DNA from: Planctomycetaceae bacterium
GTDB lineage: Bacteria; Planctomycetota; Planctomycetia; Planctomycetales; Planctomycetaceae
Assembly (NCBI GenBank): GCA_016795145.1
Contig: JAEUII010000336.1
Span: forward strand, 1 to 34,647
DNA length: 34,647 nt
Reading direction: 5' to 3'
Positions 1 through 8,884 of the stretch are shown piece after piece. The notes beneath the pieces were generated by a model that did no database searches, had not been told where the DNA came from, and worked only from the letters and a program-made list of their open reading frames with translations. Within the stretch, counting starts at the first letter, position 1. Each line of letters starts with the position of its first letter. The position numbers were made by a program, and so were the translations under genes.

Positions 1-2
1 GA

Positions 3-3000
3 ACACTGCTTGCCTCCACGCTTGAAAAATTGCAGCTGTTCGATGAAGCATTTGAAGTCTGGTGGAGTCTCTATCTTGAGGCCGAGACAGACTCCACTCG
101 CAGTGAAGCAGTCGCGAAGCTTTCCCAGATGGCCATGCAGCGCGGCACCTTCGCCGAGGTCGTTCGCCGTTTGAACCAGAAACTGCAGCAGAATGAACAG
201 GACCGCACAATTCTGATTGGACTGGCGGAAGCCCATCTGGCGGTGCAGGACCTGATCAGTGCTCGCTCGACTCTTGAAAAGCTTCTGCAACGCGATGATC
301 GAAGTGTTGTCGTCATTGGTCAGCTTGCGAGTATCTGTGATCGCCTCGGAGACTACGAAGCCGCCGCTGGATATCGACGCCGACAGTTTCGGCTCGAACC
401 GAATGAAGCGACCGAAGGTCAGTACATTCTGGCCCTGCAGCGAGCGGGTCTGTACGACGAAGCAGAATCTCTCATCATGGCCCATATCGGACCGGAGACA
501 TCTTCTGCGGAACTGTTGCAGATGATTGATCGAGCGATTGAGGATGGAGCGATCGATCTCTCCGTACGCATTTGCAACACATTCATTGAACGCAATCAGC
601 ATCCCGAGCTCGGGCTGCTGCGACTGGGTGTGCTGCAATGGACCGAAGGGAACAAAGAAGAGGCCTGCAACACGTTCCAGAAGATTCTTCAGGTCACACA
701 AAAAGTCCCCTTCGCTCAGTTCTTCGACTGCATTTCTCCAGGTAAGGAAGCACCGGCTTCCAGTCAGTTCGTCGACGCAGCAATTCTTCGACAGCGACTC
801 TTCGCGGTTCGAGTTCTGCTGCATCTGGAGGAAATCTCCGAAGAGGAGATGCAGTACATGACAGCACCAACCATCGGGCTCCTGAGTCCACGTACATTGA
901 ATCGAACAGCGTTTTCTGAGATCAACACGACAGCAGCCGTGCGTGAGTTTGCTCTTGCCGCGCTGGTGACAGCGAACGTCTTGAGCGACAAAACTTCTGA
1001 ACCTGGTCCTGAAGCGACATCCCGCGGTGAGAACGAAGATAAGGCCTCCGATCGTGCTGCGATTGCAGCATGGGATCGCTGGATCTGTGCAACGCTGGAG
1101 CCGGTCGATTCAACTGGCCTGGAGGCCGTACAGCCACTGCTCGAAACGGGGTTCAGTGAAGGGACCATCGCCTATCTCCATACGTGCTTTAGCATGACGC
1201 TCAGAGGTAACGAGGGATCTATCGGGGAATCGGATGCCAAAAAAGCCTGGTCTACACATCTGGCGCTAATCAAGCGGCGAGTTCGTCAACTGGCAGCGAC
1301 TGACCCGAGCACAGCTACTCTCTTTTTTGCACGGTGTATCATCAGGGCAATGCCCGACGAGGCCGCACTTAATAACTGGATCACTGAGCTAACCTCTGAA
1401 GAGGCAGCCTCAACGGACTGTCGACTTGGACTGTTGCTGGAGTTCTCCCGCACTCCCACAGCGTCACCTCGCTGGACTCTCCGGCAATGCAAGTCTTTCT
1501 GGCGACGAGTTCTGACTCCAACCGTGTCGCAGGACTCAGCCGCGCCATCCGATGCTTCAAAAGACAGTGTTCCCATTCCGGTTGATCTGCTCGCTCCGTG
1601 GATCATGCATTCTGCGGGTTCTCTCAGCGAAGACGACGTTGCAGAACTGGTCTCTGACTGGATCGAACTATCAACTCGAGAACCCGGTGGAGCCCGGCTG
1701 ACTGTGCAGTATCCGCAATCCCTCAGTCCCTATGAAGACTTCTGGGCTGCGGTTTTCCGATCATGCAGCAAGCGTCCCGGCTTGCTTGCTAGTGTCGCGG
1801 GAAAACTGGAACAGAAGTATCGAGGCGTGACGGGACGCCGGGAGTTTCTGGCAGAAGTCGCACTCGCCCATCTGGCAACTTACCGGAACGACCAGATTGC
1901 GGCCGCCAGGCACTGGATTCGCTGCGTGCAGTTCGACCCCAAAAACTCCACAGTTCGACGAGAAGTCTCTGAGGCACTACAGCGAGCGGGTTTGTATGCC
2001 GAGGCCATCACGGTTCTCGACGGAATTGACGAAGCCGATCCAAATCGAATGAAGGCCGACGAACTTCGCGTCTTGCGTTTGGCGAAAATGACCACGCAAA
2101 AAGATCGGGCTGAGCTGAGTCTCAGACGGCTTGCAGGAATTCAATTGTCATCGGATGAATTATCCAGTCTGATCAAAACTGCAGACGACTTTCAGCTGAC
2201 GGAAATCGCAGCAGAGCTTCGTTCTCGACCGACGCTGACGCCACAAGTGTCAGTACCGAAGTCTCAGTATGAGTACGTGGAAGAATACGAACGGCTCGGA
2301 AAGACCGCCGAAGCCATCGCAATCGCAAAGCAGATTGCCCGCAAGAAGATCGGCGACGCCAGTTATAACTTTCGTCAGCAAAACACGCGAAGTCCATTCC
2401 AGATGCGTGAAAGGGCATTTGAACTTCTGAAGAAGTCCGGTGCTCTTGAGGAGATGATCTCAGAACAGAAGTCACTCTTGAATGCCTCGCCAAACTCTCA
2501 AGTGCTCAAAGAAGAATTGGCCATGTTTCTTCGGGCTGCCGGGCGAGACAACGAAGCAAAGGACCTTGAGGGCAGCAGCAATGACGATGGTGCTGTCAGT
2601 CGTGGGAAAGTTCGACAACTGTTGTCCGATGGCAATAGCGAGGCGGCATCGCAGTTGATTCTGGAGGCACTCAAAGACCCGCGGAAGAGTGGCCAGGCCA
2701 AACGGCTGCTGGAAGAGAACACCGCACTTCTGATTGCAATCATTGATTCCGGTCATCTCAAGGAGTTGCTAGCCGCGCACTTCAATGCGACAGGCCGAAA
2801 GGGTTCCGGCAGACAAGTCGTAACCGGCCCAAGATTCGGCGGGAACGTCGCGCTGGTACTTCCGGATACGCTGGAGTTGAGCATGCTCTCCTGTGCTCTG
2901 TTTGATTCTGCCGATCCCATCTCCCTGTTGCCGGAGATTCAGCAAGCATGGAAAGTTTCGGAAGCCTCGGTGGGATTTTCCGTTTTCATGAATACTGACC

Positions 3001-4424
3001 GAAAGAAGACTCCCAACACAAAAACATGTTCCGCACTGATTGAACTGATCGGTTGGGTCGGTGAACCAGAGAATGAGGGTAAGCGTGAATCAAGAAGTCT
3101 GCTTGTTGGTTCGGTACTACAGATTCTGCAGAATTCATTTTTGCAGGCATCCAAAGAAGAGCAACTGGCACTTCATGAGACCGTCCTCCGGGTCCGGAGT
3201 TCCCGTCCCGCTCTCAGAGAATGGCCGTTCTTCGTCGCGTTCACAGCCAGTCAATGTGGACAGCCAGACGTCGCAGCAGAGTCACTACAGTCGATTGTCG
3301 AAGAATCACGCCGTAGCCCTTTCCCAGCGGACTGCCTGATGACTTTGGATTCGATGTTTCCTGAAAAGAAGGACCTGGACAACCTGCTCGTCATTTACGA
3401 AGCGACTCTGTGCAGCCCCGTCTCCTCTCAGAGGGACGGGGAACTTCGGCGGGATCTGTTTGACACGATGCTCGCACGAGTCAATTCACACGGAGGTCGC
3501 GACAAGTTTCGGGCGATGATCCCTCGTCTGAAGTACTGTTCGCAGATGGATGAGTATCATGTTGCAAAAGCTCTAATGGAACACTTCCCGTGGCAGGGAC
3601 TGATTGCCCTGAGTGATCAAACCTCGATGGGAAGACAAACACCGGAGCAAATCAATGCTATCGTGGAGGCCTGTGCTGGTTCACTCAGGATGACTCATCT
3701 CGTTGACGAATGGCAGTTTCTCCAGACCACAAAACAAGGCACAGGCGATCCCGGCACGTCGATTGAAGTGAACGGTGAGATATCGCTGAACACCGACGGC
3801 AGGGTAGCAATGCTCTGTCCGTTACTCGTCGGCATCATGGACCGCCCCGCTTTTGGCTCGAAGGATGATCCGGCACCACTGCTGAAACTCTGGATCGAGT
3901 CATCAACTCAGAAGTTCAGGCCGTCGGGTTTGTTCCTGTCCTCTGCAGTGCTTCTGCTGAAGCAGGCCAATGCGGATGTCCGTCGGCAGGTGGCCGAACG
4001 TCTCATTGAACTCGCTCGTTCGGGGGAACTGTATCCGGATTTGTCCGACACAAGGTCCGTGGACTTCAACAGCCGGAAACAAAGCGTCAAAGCACTTCTG
4101 ATTCTTGGCCGCAAACTCGAGAAGACACAAGGCTGCGAGGAGTTATCAGAGGTCCTGATGACCAGCGCAAAGGAAGCACTCCTGCCGGTCGCGACGGTCA
4201 GTGAACGCCTGATGATGGCCAAAATGCGGGGAGATTTCCTGGTGGCCGCGTCGCGTCGGGAAGAAGCGGCAGAAGAATTCCGCGAGGTGCTGAACCTGCT
4301 GCTGAGTCAACCTGATACGGCAGCAAGGCTGGACAGCATGGCCATCGAGGCATTACGCGAAACCCTGGATCAGGACAAAACAGAACTGCTGAACGAGCTC
4401 CGCAAGACAGGATTGGCTCCGTAG
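3..4424 (+). CDS. Giant TPR (tetratricopeptide) repeat protein, 5' end missing
   Basis: The reading frame is open from the first bases of the window to a TAG at 4422-4424, about 1,470 codons, so the true start lies upstream; the TTG at 30 is only the first possible initiator in view. The N-terminal visible part has helical pairs typical of TPRs (for example AEAHLAVQDLISARSTLEKL and LASICDRLGDYEAAAGYRR), and similar units recur near residues 640-700 and 830-860. The middle and C-terminal parts are helical but the repeats are too degenerate to count by eye. I see no catalytic motif, no membrane segment and no signal peptide in the part present. TPR solenoids are protein-protein interaction scaffolds; the partner is unknown. 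Large TPR proteins of this kind are common in planctomycetes. The gene ends 10 bases before a pair of palindromic repeats. Confidence is high for a real gene and moderate for the TPR label over its full length. Confidence 0.85.
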   Translation, partial: TLLASTLEKLQLFDEAFEVWWSLYLEAETDSTRSEAVAKLSQMAMQRGTFAEVVRRLNQKLQQNEQDRTILIGLAEAHLAVQDLISARSTLEKLLQRDDRSVVVIGQLASICDRLGDYEAAAGYRRRQFRLEPNEATEGQYILALQRAGLYDEAESLIMAHIGPETSSAELLQMIDRAIEDGAIDLSVRICNTFIERNQHPELGLLRLGVLQWTEGNKEEACNTFQKILQVTQKVPFAQFFDCISPGKEAPASSQFVDAAILRQRLFAVRVLLHLEEISEEEMQYMTAPTIGLLSPRTLNRTAFSEINTTAAVREFALAALVTANVLSDKTSEPGPEATSRGENEDKASDRAAIAAWDRWICATLEPVDSTGLEAVQPLLETGFSEGTIAYLHTCFSMTLRGNEGSIGESDAKKAWSTHLALIKRRVRQLAATDPSTATLFFARCIIRAMPDEAALNNWITELTSEEAASTDCRLGLLLEFSRTPTASPRWTLRQCKSFWRRVLTPTVSQDSAAPSDASKDSVPIPVDLLAPWIMHSAGSLSEDDVAELVSDWIELSTREPGGARLTVQYPQSLSPYEDFWAAVFRSCSKRPGLLASVAGKLEQKYRGVTGRREFLAEVALAHLATYRNDQIAAARHWIRCVQFDPKNSTVRREVSEALQRAGLYAEAITVLDGIDEADPNRMKADELRVLRLAKMTTQKDRAELSLRRLAGIQLSSDELSSLIKTADDFQLTEIAAELRSRPTLTPQVSVPKSQYEYVEEYERLGKTAEAIAIAKQIARKKIGDASYNFRQQNTRSPFQMRERAFELLKKSGALEEMISEQKSLLNASPNSQVLKEELAMFLRAAGRDNEAKDLEGSSNDDGAVSRGKVRQLLSDGNSEAASQLILEALKDPRKSGQAKRLLEENTALLIAIIDSGHLKELLAAHFNATGRKGSGRQVVTGPRFGGNVALVLPDTLELSMLSCALFDSADPISLLPEIQQAWKVSEASVGFSVFMNTDRKKTPNTKTCSALIELIGWVGEPENEGKRESRSLLVGSVLQILQNSFLQASKEEQLALHETVLRVRSSRPALREWPFFVAFTASQCGQPDVAAESLQSIVEESRRSPFPADCLMTLDSMFPEKKDLDNLLVIYEATLCSPVSSQRDGELRRDLFDTMLARVNSHGGRDKFRAMIPRLKYCSQMDEYHVAKALMEHFPWQGLIALSDQTSMGRQTPEQINAIVEACAGSLRMTHLVDEWQFLQTTKQGTGDPGTSIEVNGEISLNTDGRVAMLCPLLVGIMDRPAFGSKDDPAPLLKLWIESSTQKFRPSGLFLSSAVLLLKQANADVRRQVAERLIELARSGELYPDLSDTRSVDFNSRKQSVKALLILGRKLEKTQGCEELSEVLMTSAKEALLPVATVSERLMMAKMRGDFLVAASRREEAAEEFREVLNLLLSQPDTAARLDSMAIEALRETLDQDKTELLNELRKTGLAP

Positions 4425-4428
4425 ACAG

Positions 4429-4503
4429 AGTCGCGGTTCGCTCCGCCGAACCAGGCGTTCATCTCACACCTGCAGAGTCGCAGTTCGCTCCGCCGAACCA
4501 TGC
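4429..4503 (+). repeat. Two tandem copies of the CGGTTCG...CGAACC palindrome
   Basis: Copy one has arms 4434-4440 and 4447-4453 around the loop CTCCGC; copy two has arms 4481-4487 and 4494-4500 with the same loop, 47 bases on. Each is preceded by GAGTCG and followed by a GCG-containing tail. They lie 10 bases downstream of the TPR stop codon. Related copies are at 15202-15221 and 15378-15395. There is no T-run, so an intrinsic terminator is not supported; an mRNA 3'-end structure or a REP-like element is more likely. Confidence 0.7.
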
Positions 4504-4612
4504 GCCCATCTCACGCTTGCGTCGTCCAAACATGGCAAACACGGGACCGCAAACACGGCACGGCACATGAAACATGGGGCCAGCTGCAAACTACGGCCGA
4601 AAGATGGGGCGT

Positions 4613-4714
4613 CGTTTCCGCCATCAACAAGAAACCAGGACCAGGAACGCAGAACCAATGCTCATTGAGCAATGTGTTGAACTGCGAAGCAGCGCCAGCA
4701 AATAGCCTCGGGCG
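4613..4714 (+). repeat. Direct repeat, copy A (REP island)
   Basis: It starts with CGTTTCCGCCATCAACAA and ends with AAATAGCCTCGGGCG. Copy B is at 5227-5342 in the same orientation and carries a short internal insertion. The copy contains the hairpin core CTGC-GAA-GCAG followed by CGCCAGCAAA. Copy A lacks the second half of the CCTCGGGC hairpin that is intact in copy B, so it looks truncated at that point. Confidence 0.75.
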
Positions 4715-4869
4715 GCCCCAATTACTCCCCAATTACTTGCTCACTACGCTGGAGGCAGCGTTGCCAGTTCTTTTCACGGCGCTTCTCGTTCTATACGCCG
4801 GGCGCTGTTCCCTTGGCGACGATTGTGTCAGCCCTCTGTTCTCGGCCCAAGGGGCCAATAACAAATCAG

Positions 4870-4888
4870 CCCAGGGCATCGCCCTGGG
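4870..4888. repeat. Perfect palindrome CCCAGGGC-ATC-GCCCTGGG
   Basis: An 8-bp perfect stem (4870-4877 with 4881-4888) encloses a 3-base loop. It is not followed by a T-run on either strand and no gene ends close by, so it fits a dispersed palindromic repeat better than a terminator. Confidence 0.6.
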
Positions 4889-5146
4889 TTAGCAATCGAA
4901 CAAGTCGATCAGTCCTGAAGGGACGGCACAACGATCGAGCACATCCGCGGGCATAAGACGGCTGCTTGGACTAACGACAGAGAGTGTGCAATTTTTTTTC
5001 TCGCCCCCAGTCGGCTCGTCCGACCGGAGCGTTCGATTGGCAGGCTAGATCGCGACAACCCGAATCTAAGTCTTCCAGATGGGCCTGCCCCGCCTGAAGC
5101 CGCGGTTCGCAGGCTAGCTTAGGAGCCTGATTCACCGGAGCCAAAT

Positions 5147-5216
5147 CCCACAAACATCCCGGCCATGCAAGCACCCGCCTCGACGAACTGATACTGATCG
5201 CTCGATTACGCCCTTT
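5147..5216 (-). mobile_element. Relic of the transposase element's 3' end
   Basis: About 70 bases match, with scattered substitutions, the stretch 5541-5612 that spans the last codons of the RAYT gene and its downstream flank. Shared words include ACCCGCCTCG and CTGATCGCTCGAT. Because similarity continues beyond the stop codon, the repeated unit is an element end and not just coding sequence. The remainder of the gene is missing, so this is a decayed or partial copy in the same orientation, about 400 bases away. Confidence 0.65.
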
Positions 5217-5226
5217 CGTCCTGGCA

Positions 5227-5342
5227 CGTTTCCGCCATCAACAACGAACTCAGACGAGAAACGAAGAACCAGGAACGAAGAACCAATACTCATTAAACAA
5301 TGTGTTGAGCTGCGAAGCAGCGCCAGCAAATAGCCTCGGGCG
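5227..5342 (+). repeat. Direct repeat, copy B (REP island)
   Basis: This is the second copy of the repeat at 4613-4714. It differs by point changes and about 14 extra bases near its start. It runs directly into a complete CCTCGGGC-GTGA-GCCCGAGG hairpin. Confidence 0.75.
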
Positions 5343-5389
5343 TGAGCCCGAGGACAGCGTGATTGAAGGTCAATAAGCCGCGAAGCGGC
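5309..5389. repeat. Cluster of three hairpins with paired base changes
   Basis: Hairpin one is GCTGC-GAA-GCAGC (5309-5321), hairpin two is CCTCGGGC-GTGA-GCCCGAGG (5334-5353), hairpin three is GCCGC-GAA-GCGGC (5377-5389). Hairpins one and three share the loop GAA and a tail CG(C/A)CAGCAAA, and the one stem difference (T-A against C-G) is compensated on both sides. This is what a family of structured repeats would show. They sit about 170 bases from the stop codon of the adjacent RAYT gene. Confidence 0.65.
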
Positions 5390-5560
5390 GACAGCAAACC
5401 CCATTGAATCACCGCTCTGGTTTCCTGCGCGACCTCCGCACCTCGGCATCGCAAGAACACGGGGCCGAAGCCGCAAGAACACGGGAACACGGGGCCATCC
5501 ATCTATAAACCCACGGCAAACCCCTCGCGCAACCCCAACCAAATCCCCAAAAACATCTAC

Positions 5561-6709
5561 TTATGCAAACACCCGCCTCGCAGAACTGATGCTGATCGCT
5601 CGATCATGCCCTTTCGACATCGCATGCGCCGTCATCGAATTCGGACGCCCCACGCTGGACCTGAACCACTTGCGGAAATTCTTCACGCAGTCCACCCACA
5701 GCTCCGCCGAGATCTCCAGTCGCTCAAACAGAGGTTCCAGTTCCGCCGGCGTGGAGCCTCGCTTATCCGCTCGAATCTGTCGCGCGGTCCAGTCCAGCAA
5801 CTGCAGGTACTCCGACAGACTCAGTGCGAGAAACCCTTTGTTCGATGCTCGCCGTTCCGTCTTCTTCGCTCGCACGGCCTGACGCTTCGGCTCCAGACCC
5901 ACAGGAGCCAGCCAGCCGGCCGATGCACCATGCTCCGCGGCCGCATCAAACTTGTTCCGATCGGAAGCAGGCACATCGTTTCCGTCGGCGAACTTCGGCT
6001 CAGGCACAAACAATCGCTTGTCAGTCTCCTCGTCAATCGCCTCTCGCACCTCGCTGCTTGCAGCTTTCAGATCGGCGATGCGATCGAACACGCTCGTGAA
6101 CTGGCTGGTTTCCAGAGTTTTCGCAATACCTGCTCGAATGGGATTCAGGTCCACGTACTGCATGCACGCCAGAATCGCCGCGTCATCCAGCAGCACCTGA
6201 GCCTTGAAGCGGCCTTCCCAGAAGCGGCCCGAACACTCGTCCTGTTTATTGGCTTCCTTCGCGACCTTCTCTGACAGAAAACGCATGAACCACGAGATGC
6301 TCGACAGCCGTTGACGCTTCTCTTTCAGGCCCTTCTTGTCCTTCCGAATCTCCTTGAGTTCCAGTTCCGTCGGCTCGGCCGGGCTACCGTCTTTGTTTTT
6401 GCGAACCGGGCAGAGCATCCACCATTTGAAGGCGATCTGTTCGTCAGACCATGTCTGCACGATGTCATGCCGAGATCTCAGGATGCAGTGAAAATGGTTG
6501 CTCATCACCGCATAGCCCAGCACCTCAATGCCCATGATCCCCGCCAGAAACTCCAGCCGCTGCCGAATCAACTCTCGGCGATGGTCATAGTTCTTCCCCG
6601 AGACACTGTCCTTCCCACAAAGAAACGCCCGCCGCACACAGCGATTGACACAATGGACAATCTGAATCTCCCCATCGCTCAACACATCCCGCCGATTCCT
6701 CCGAGCCAT
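5561..6709 (-). CDS. REP-associated tyrosine transposase (RAYT, Y1/HUH family)
   Basis: The 382-residue product belongs to the IS200-like Y1 transposase superfamily. The HUH metal-binding motif is NHFHCIL (His72 and His74), and the family-typical segment FWEGRFKAQ followed by YVDLNPIRAGI lies at about 164-195; Tyr185 in that segment is a candidate for the nucleophile, not proven. A Lys/Glu-rich insert separates the two at about 100-135, and the C-terminal 180 residues are poorly characterised and longer than in typical short RAYTs. Single-strand nicking and joining at hairpin DNA is the known chemistry of the family. The ATG at 6707-6709 is preceded by a GAGGAG ribosome site about 8 bases upstream. 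The gene is intact. It is single-copy here apart from a 3' relic at 5147-5216, and lies beside a dense island of hairpins, which is the usual RAYT setting. The 5' flank abuts a truncated RHS gene, suggesting that its arrival broke that gene. Confidence 0.88.
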   Translation of the reverse strand: MARRNRRDVLSDGEIQIVHCVNRCVRRAFLCGKDSVSGKNYDHRRELIRQRLEFLAGIMGIEVLGYAVMSNHFHCILRSRHDIVQTWSDEQIAFKWWMLCPVRKNKDGSPAEPTELELKEIRKDKKGLKEKRQRLSSISWFMRFLSEKVAKEANKQDECSGRFWEGRFKAQVLLDDAAILACMQYVDLNPIRAGIAKTLETSQFTSVFDRIADLKAASSEVREAIDEETDKRLFVPEPKFADGNDVPASDRNKFDAAAEHGASAGWLAPVGLEPKRQAVRAKKTERRASNKGFLALSLSEYLQLLDWTARQIRADKRGSTPAELEPLFERLEISAELWVDCVKNFRKWFRSSVGRPNSMTAHAMSKGHDRAISISSARRVFA

Positions 6710-6771
6710 CGCCGCTGTCTCCTCAAATTGCTGCTCTGAAAACCGTCACCAAACTCTGAACCTGAAGGAAC

Positions 6772-8124
6772 TCAAATCACTTGACGGAGTGTTGCACAAC
6801 TCACAGACTGTGTCAAACGACAGACGGATGGCCCCAATTTTCCTTTGGCGTAGAGGGTTTCAAATCCGATGGTTGAGGCACTCTGGACGACGCCTGCACC
6901 GGTCATGAAGACCGGTGCACCGTAGGCAGAATACGCATACCGTTCGCCGACGGAGCCGCTGGTGTCGCAGATGGCGATGGTGTTCCAGTTGCCGTCCTGC
7001 ATTGCGTAGCGGCGTTCATTGATGGTGCCGTTGTTGGCGGTCGAGCGATCGCGAATCACCAGGTCGTCGATGTACCGCAGGTCCCACACAAACTGACGTT
7101 CGGCCGTGGTGACGCTGCCCACGCGCTCTTCGACGCATTGCCAGCCGGGCGTGTAGTAGTAATGCCGGTCTTCCGTCACTGTATTGTTGACGTTTGTCTG
7201 GCGACCGATCCGGAAGCCGCGTCCATCGTAGAGATGCTCCACAAAGTTCAGCGGATGTGTGATCAGTTTGACCAGGCGATTCCACGCATCGTACTGGGCG
7301 GTGATCTGCTGTGGAGTTGTGCCGGTGTCTTCGGTAAATGCACTCCACTGGGCTTCGGTGAAGCTCGTCCACTGGCTTTCCGTAAACGGCACCCACGCCG
7401 GAGTGGTTCCCGTCACGGTGGCTCCGCCGTTCGGAATACCGATCATGTTCCCGGCCGGATCGTAAAAGGGCGTGTTCCATGCCGCTCCCGTCGAATTGCT
7501 GATGCTGGTGATTTCGTTGACTTTGTTGGCGGAGCGGGACTGCACCAGATCCCAGCTGCCGCTGCCGTCGTCGTCCTGCTTGAACGAACTCCAGTTGCCG
7601 GTGGCGTCCAGTCCCCATTGCTGCTGGAACGTGCTGCTGGTAATGGCCGTGTGTGTGCTGTTGAGAGTCCCTCGCTTCTGGTCTTTCAGACGCTGCAGGC
7701 CATCGTACAGATACAGCTCATCATAACCGGACAGCGGAGCAGCAGTTTGACCGGAGCTCTTGTTCCAGATGTCGTGCCCTGGCATCGCTACCGCCTCAAG
7801 CCTGCATCCTCGCTCTTCGCTCGGCGGCTTTCGTTGCTTGTCGCCGGCTGTTCCGTAATCCACGGACAGACCTCGACCGTCCGGGTACGTCATGCCGGTC
7901 ATGCGAATCGTGTTGGACGATCCGCTGGCATAACTGTACTGGACTTTCGGCGTATTCATGAGATCCACGCTGCCCACATGGGTTAGTTCCGCGACGCTGC
8001 AGGCCGCGGTCGATTGCCGATTCAGGACCTTCACTGATGGGATGTCTTGAAAGGACGGTTTGTCGACCACAACGCTACCCTCTCGTTCTGAACGCAGTCT
8101 GTCGATACGGGTATGGGTGTGCAA
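6772..8124 (-). pseudogene. RHS/YD-repeat protein remnant, truncated at both ends
   Basis: The open frame of about 450 codons carries RHS (YD-repeat) motifs: YDELYLYDGLQRL, LDATGNWSSF, YDPAGNMIGI, YDAWNRLVKL, LYDGRGFRIGRQ, RYAYSAYGAPVF. RHS proteins are large secreted or surface polymorphic proteins that form a beta-barrel cocoon. Here the C-terminal core, which normally continues with an RxRxYxPxxGRFxxxDP-type ending, is missing: after GFETLYA the frame runs into unrelated residues up to a stop at 6772, next to the transposase flank. The first 25 residues from the TTG at 8124 look non-coding, and a block of about 40 residues around GDKQRKPPSEERG does not resemble RHS sequence, suggesting an internal replacement. 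Also notable are three near-identical short units FTESQW, FTEAQW and FTED in a row. I interpret this as a fragment of a once larger gene. It may still be translated, but no start signal is evident. Confidence 0.8.
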
Positions 8125-8884
8125 GATCAGCTTAGGGGTGACGAGTCATTGGCTGGGGAAAAACACTGCAGGCGAGGGTGAGCCGGAACGAGGGGCGTTG
8201 GCCGAAAGAAGCGAGAGAAAGGTCAAAAGGAGGGCTGGCCTTTTCGTTCTTTTCGGCCGGGTGAACTCTTGAGGAGAATGAAAGATTGACTGCAAAATCG
8301 CAATCAGGGGACTGACGACGCCCCCGCTCGCCTGTAGCAAAAAGTTGGTGCTTCCGTCGGTACGGGACGGACGGAAGCGTGAACAAGTTTGGTGTGAGTC
8401 ACGGGCGATGATGATCAATGCAGTGGACTGATGCGGTGCTGAGCTGGTCGTGCTGCGTGCACACCTGGGCTTCCGGCGCCTGCGGCACACGCACTTCGTA
8501 CGTGCTACCCCAGTGTGATGCCAATGCTCAGGCGGGCCCGGAAACGCGCGAGGTCGATTGACCCGATTTGCTCTGCCTTATTCGCGTGAATTCGCGTCCA
8601 TTCGCGGTTTCAAAACGTCATTCACGAGGGAATCGCATACCGGGAAGCTGACGCATCCCGCTCGCCGGGGGAACAAAACGCCGGTGTGGCATTGCCGGAA
8701 GCCAAATGGCTGCCCCTGCATTGCATCCCGTCGCATCCACGGGAGTCAAGTAACGGTCGCAATTGCGTTCAGTTGGTCAATGACACGAATCCTGCTAAAC
8801 ATCGCGTTCTATGATCAATTGGCCCCGTGGCTGGTACTCCTTCGCAACGTCGGCTGGCGCTGTGATTCATCGTTGAGGCAAGCA
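8125..8884. other. Long non-coding gap upstream of the HIT gene
   Basis: I see no supported gene in these 760 bases. Part of the frame upstream of the HIT domain (from 8558) is open but has no recognisable protein features. The stretch holds a 10-bp tandem repeat at 8581-8610, an inverted pair CAGGCGAG/CTCGCCTG about 150 bases apart (8170 and 8327), and a CACTTCGTACGTGC palindromic word near 8490. It probably contains remnants of the RHS locus and the HIT promoter, but I cannot place either. Confidence 0.5.
8581..8610 (+). repeat. Three tandem 10-bp units starting TTCGCG
   Basis: The units are TTCGCGTGAA, TTCGCGTCCA and TTCGCGGTTT, in perfect 10-base phase. Phrases of this form occur as dispersed repeats in several bacterial phyla, to my recollection; here only one copy is visible. 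No function is assigned. Confidence 0.55.

Larger units (their letters stand above)
4425..5560. other. Gene-free island of palindromic repeats next to the transposase
   Basis: This 1.1-kb stretch has no convincing gene; the short open frames overlap each other on both strands and lack protein-like composition. It holds two copies of the CGGTTCG palindrome at its left end, two diverged copies of a roughly 100-bp direct repeat (4613-4714 and 5227-5342), several perfect hairpins (4870-4888, 5309-5321, 5334-5353, 5377-5389), a run of words such as AACACGG and GAACCAGGAAC, and a relic of the 3' end of the neighbouring transposase element (about 5147-5216). I interpret it as a landing zone for REP-like elements. 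Confidence 0.7.

Noticed and set aside
8558..8884. An N-terminal extension of the HIT protein
   Set aside because: The extension has no protein-like features, includes a 10-bp tandem repeat, and a GTG with a good ribosome site starts the gene where the family starts.
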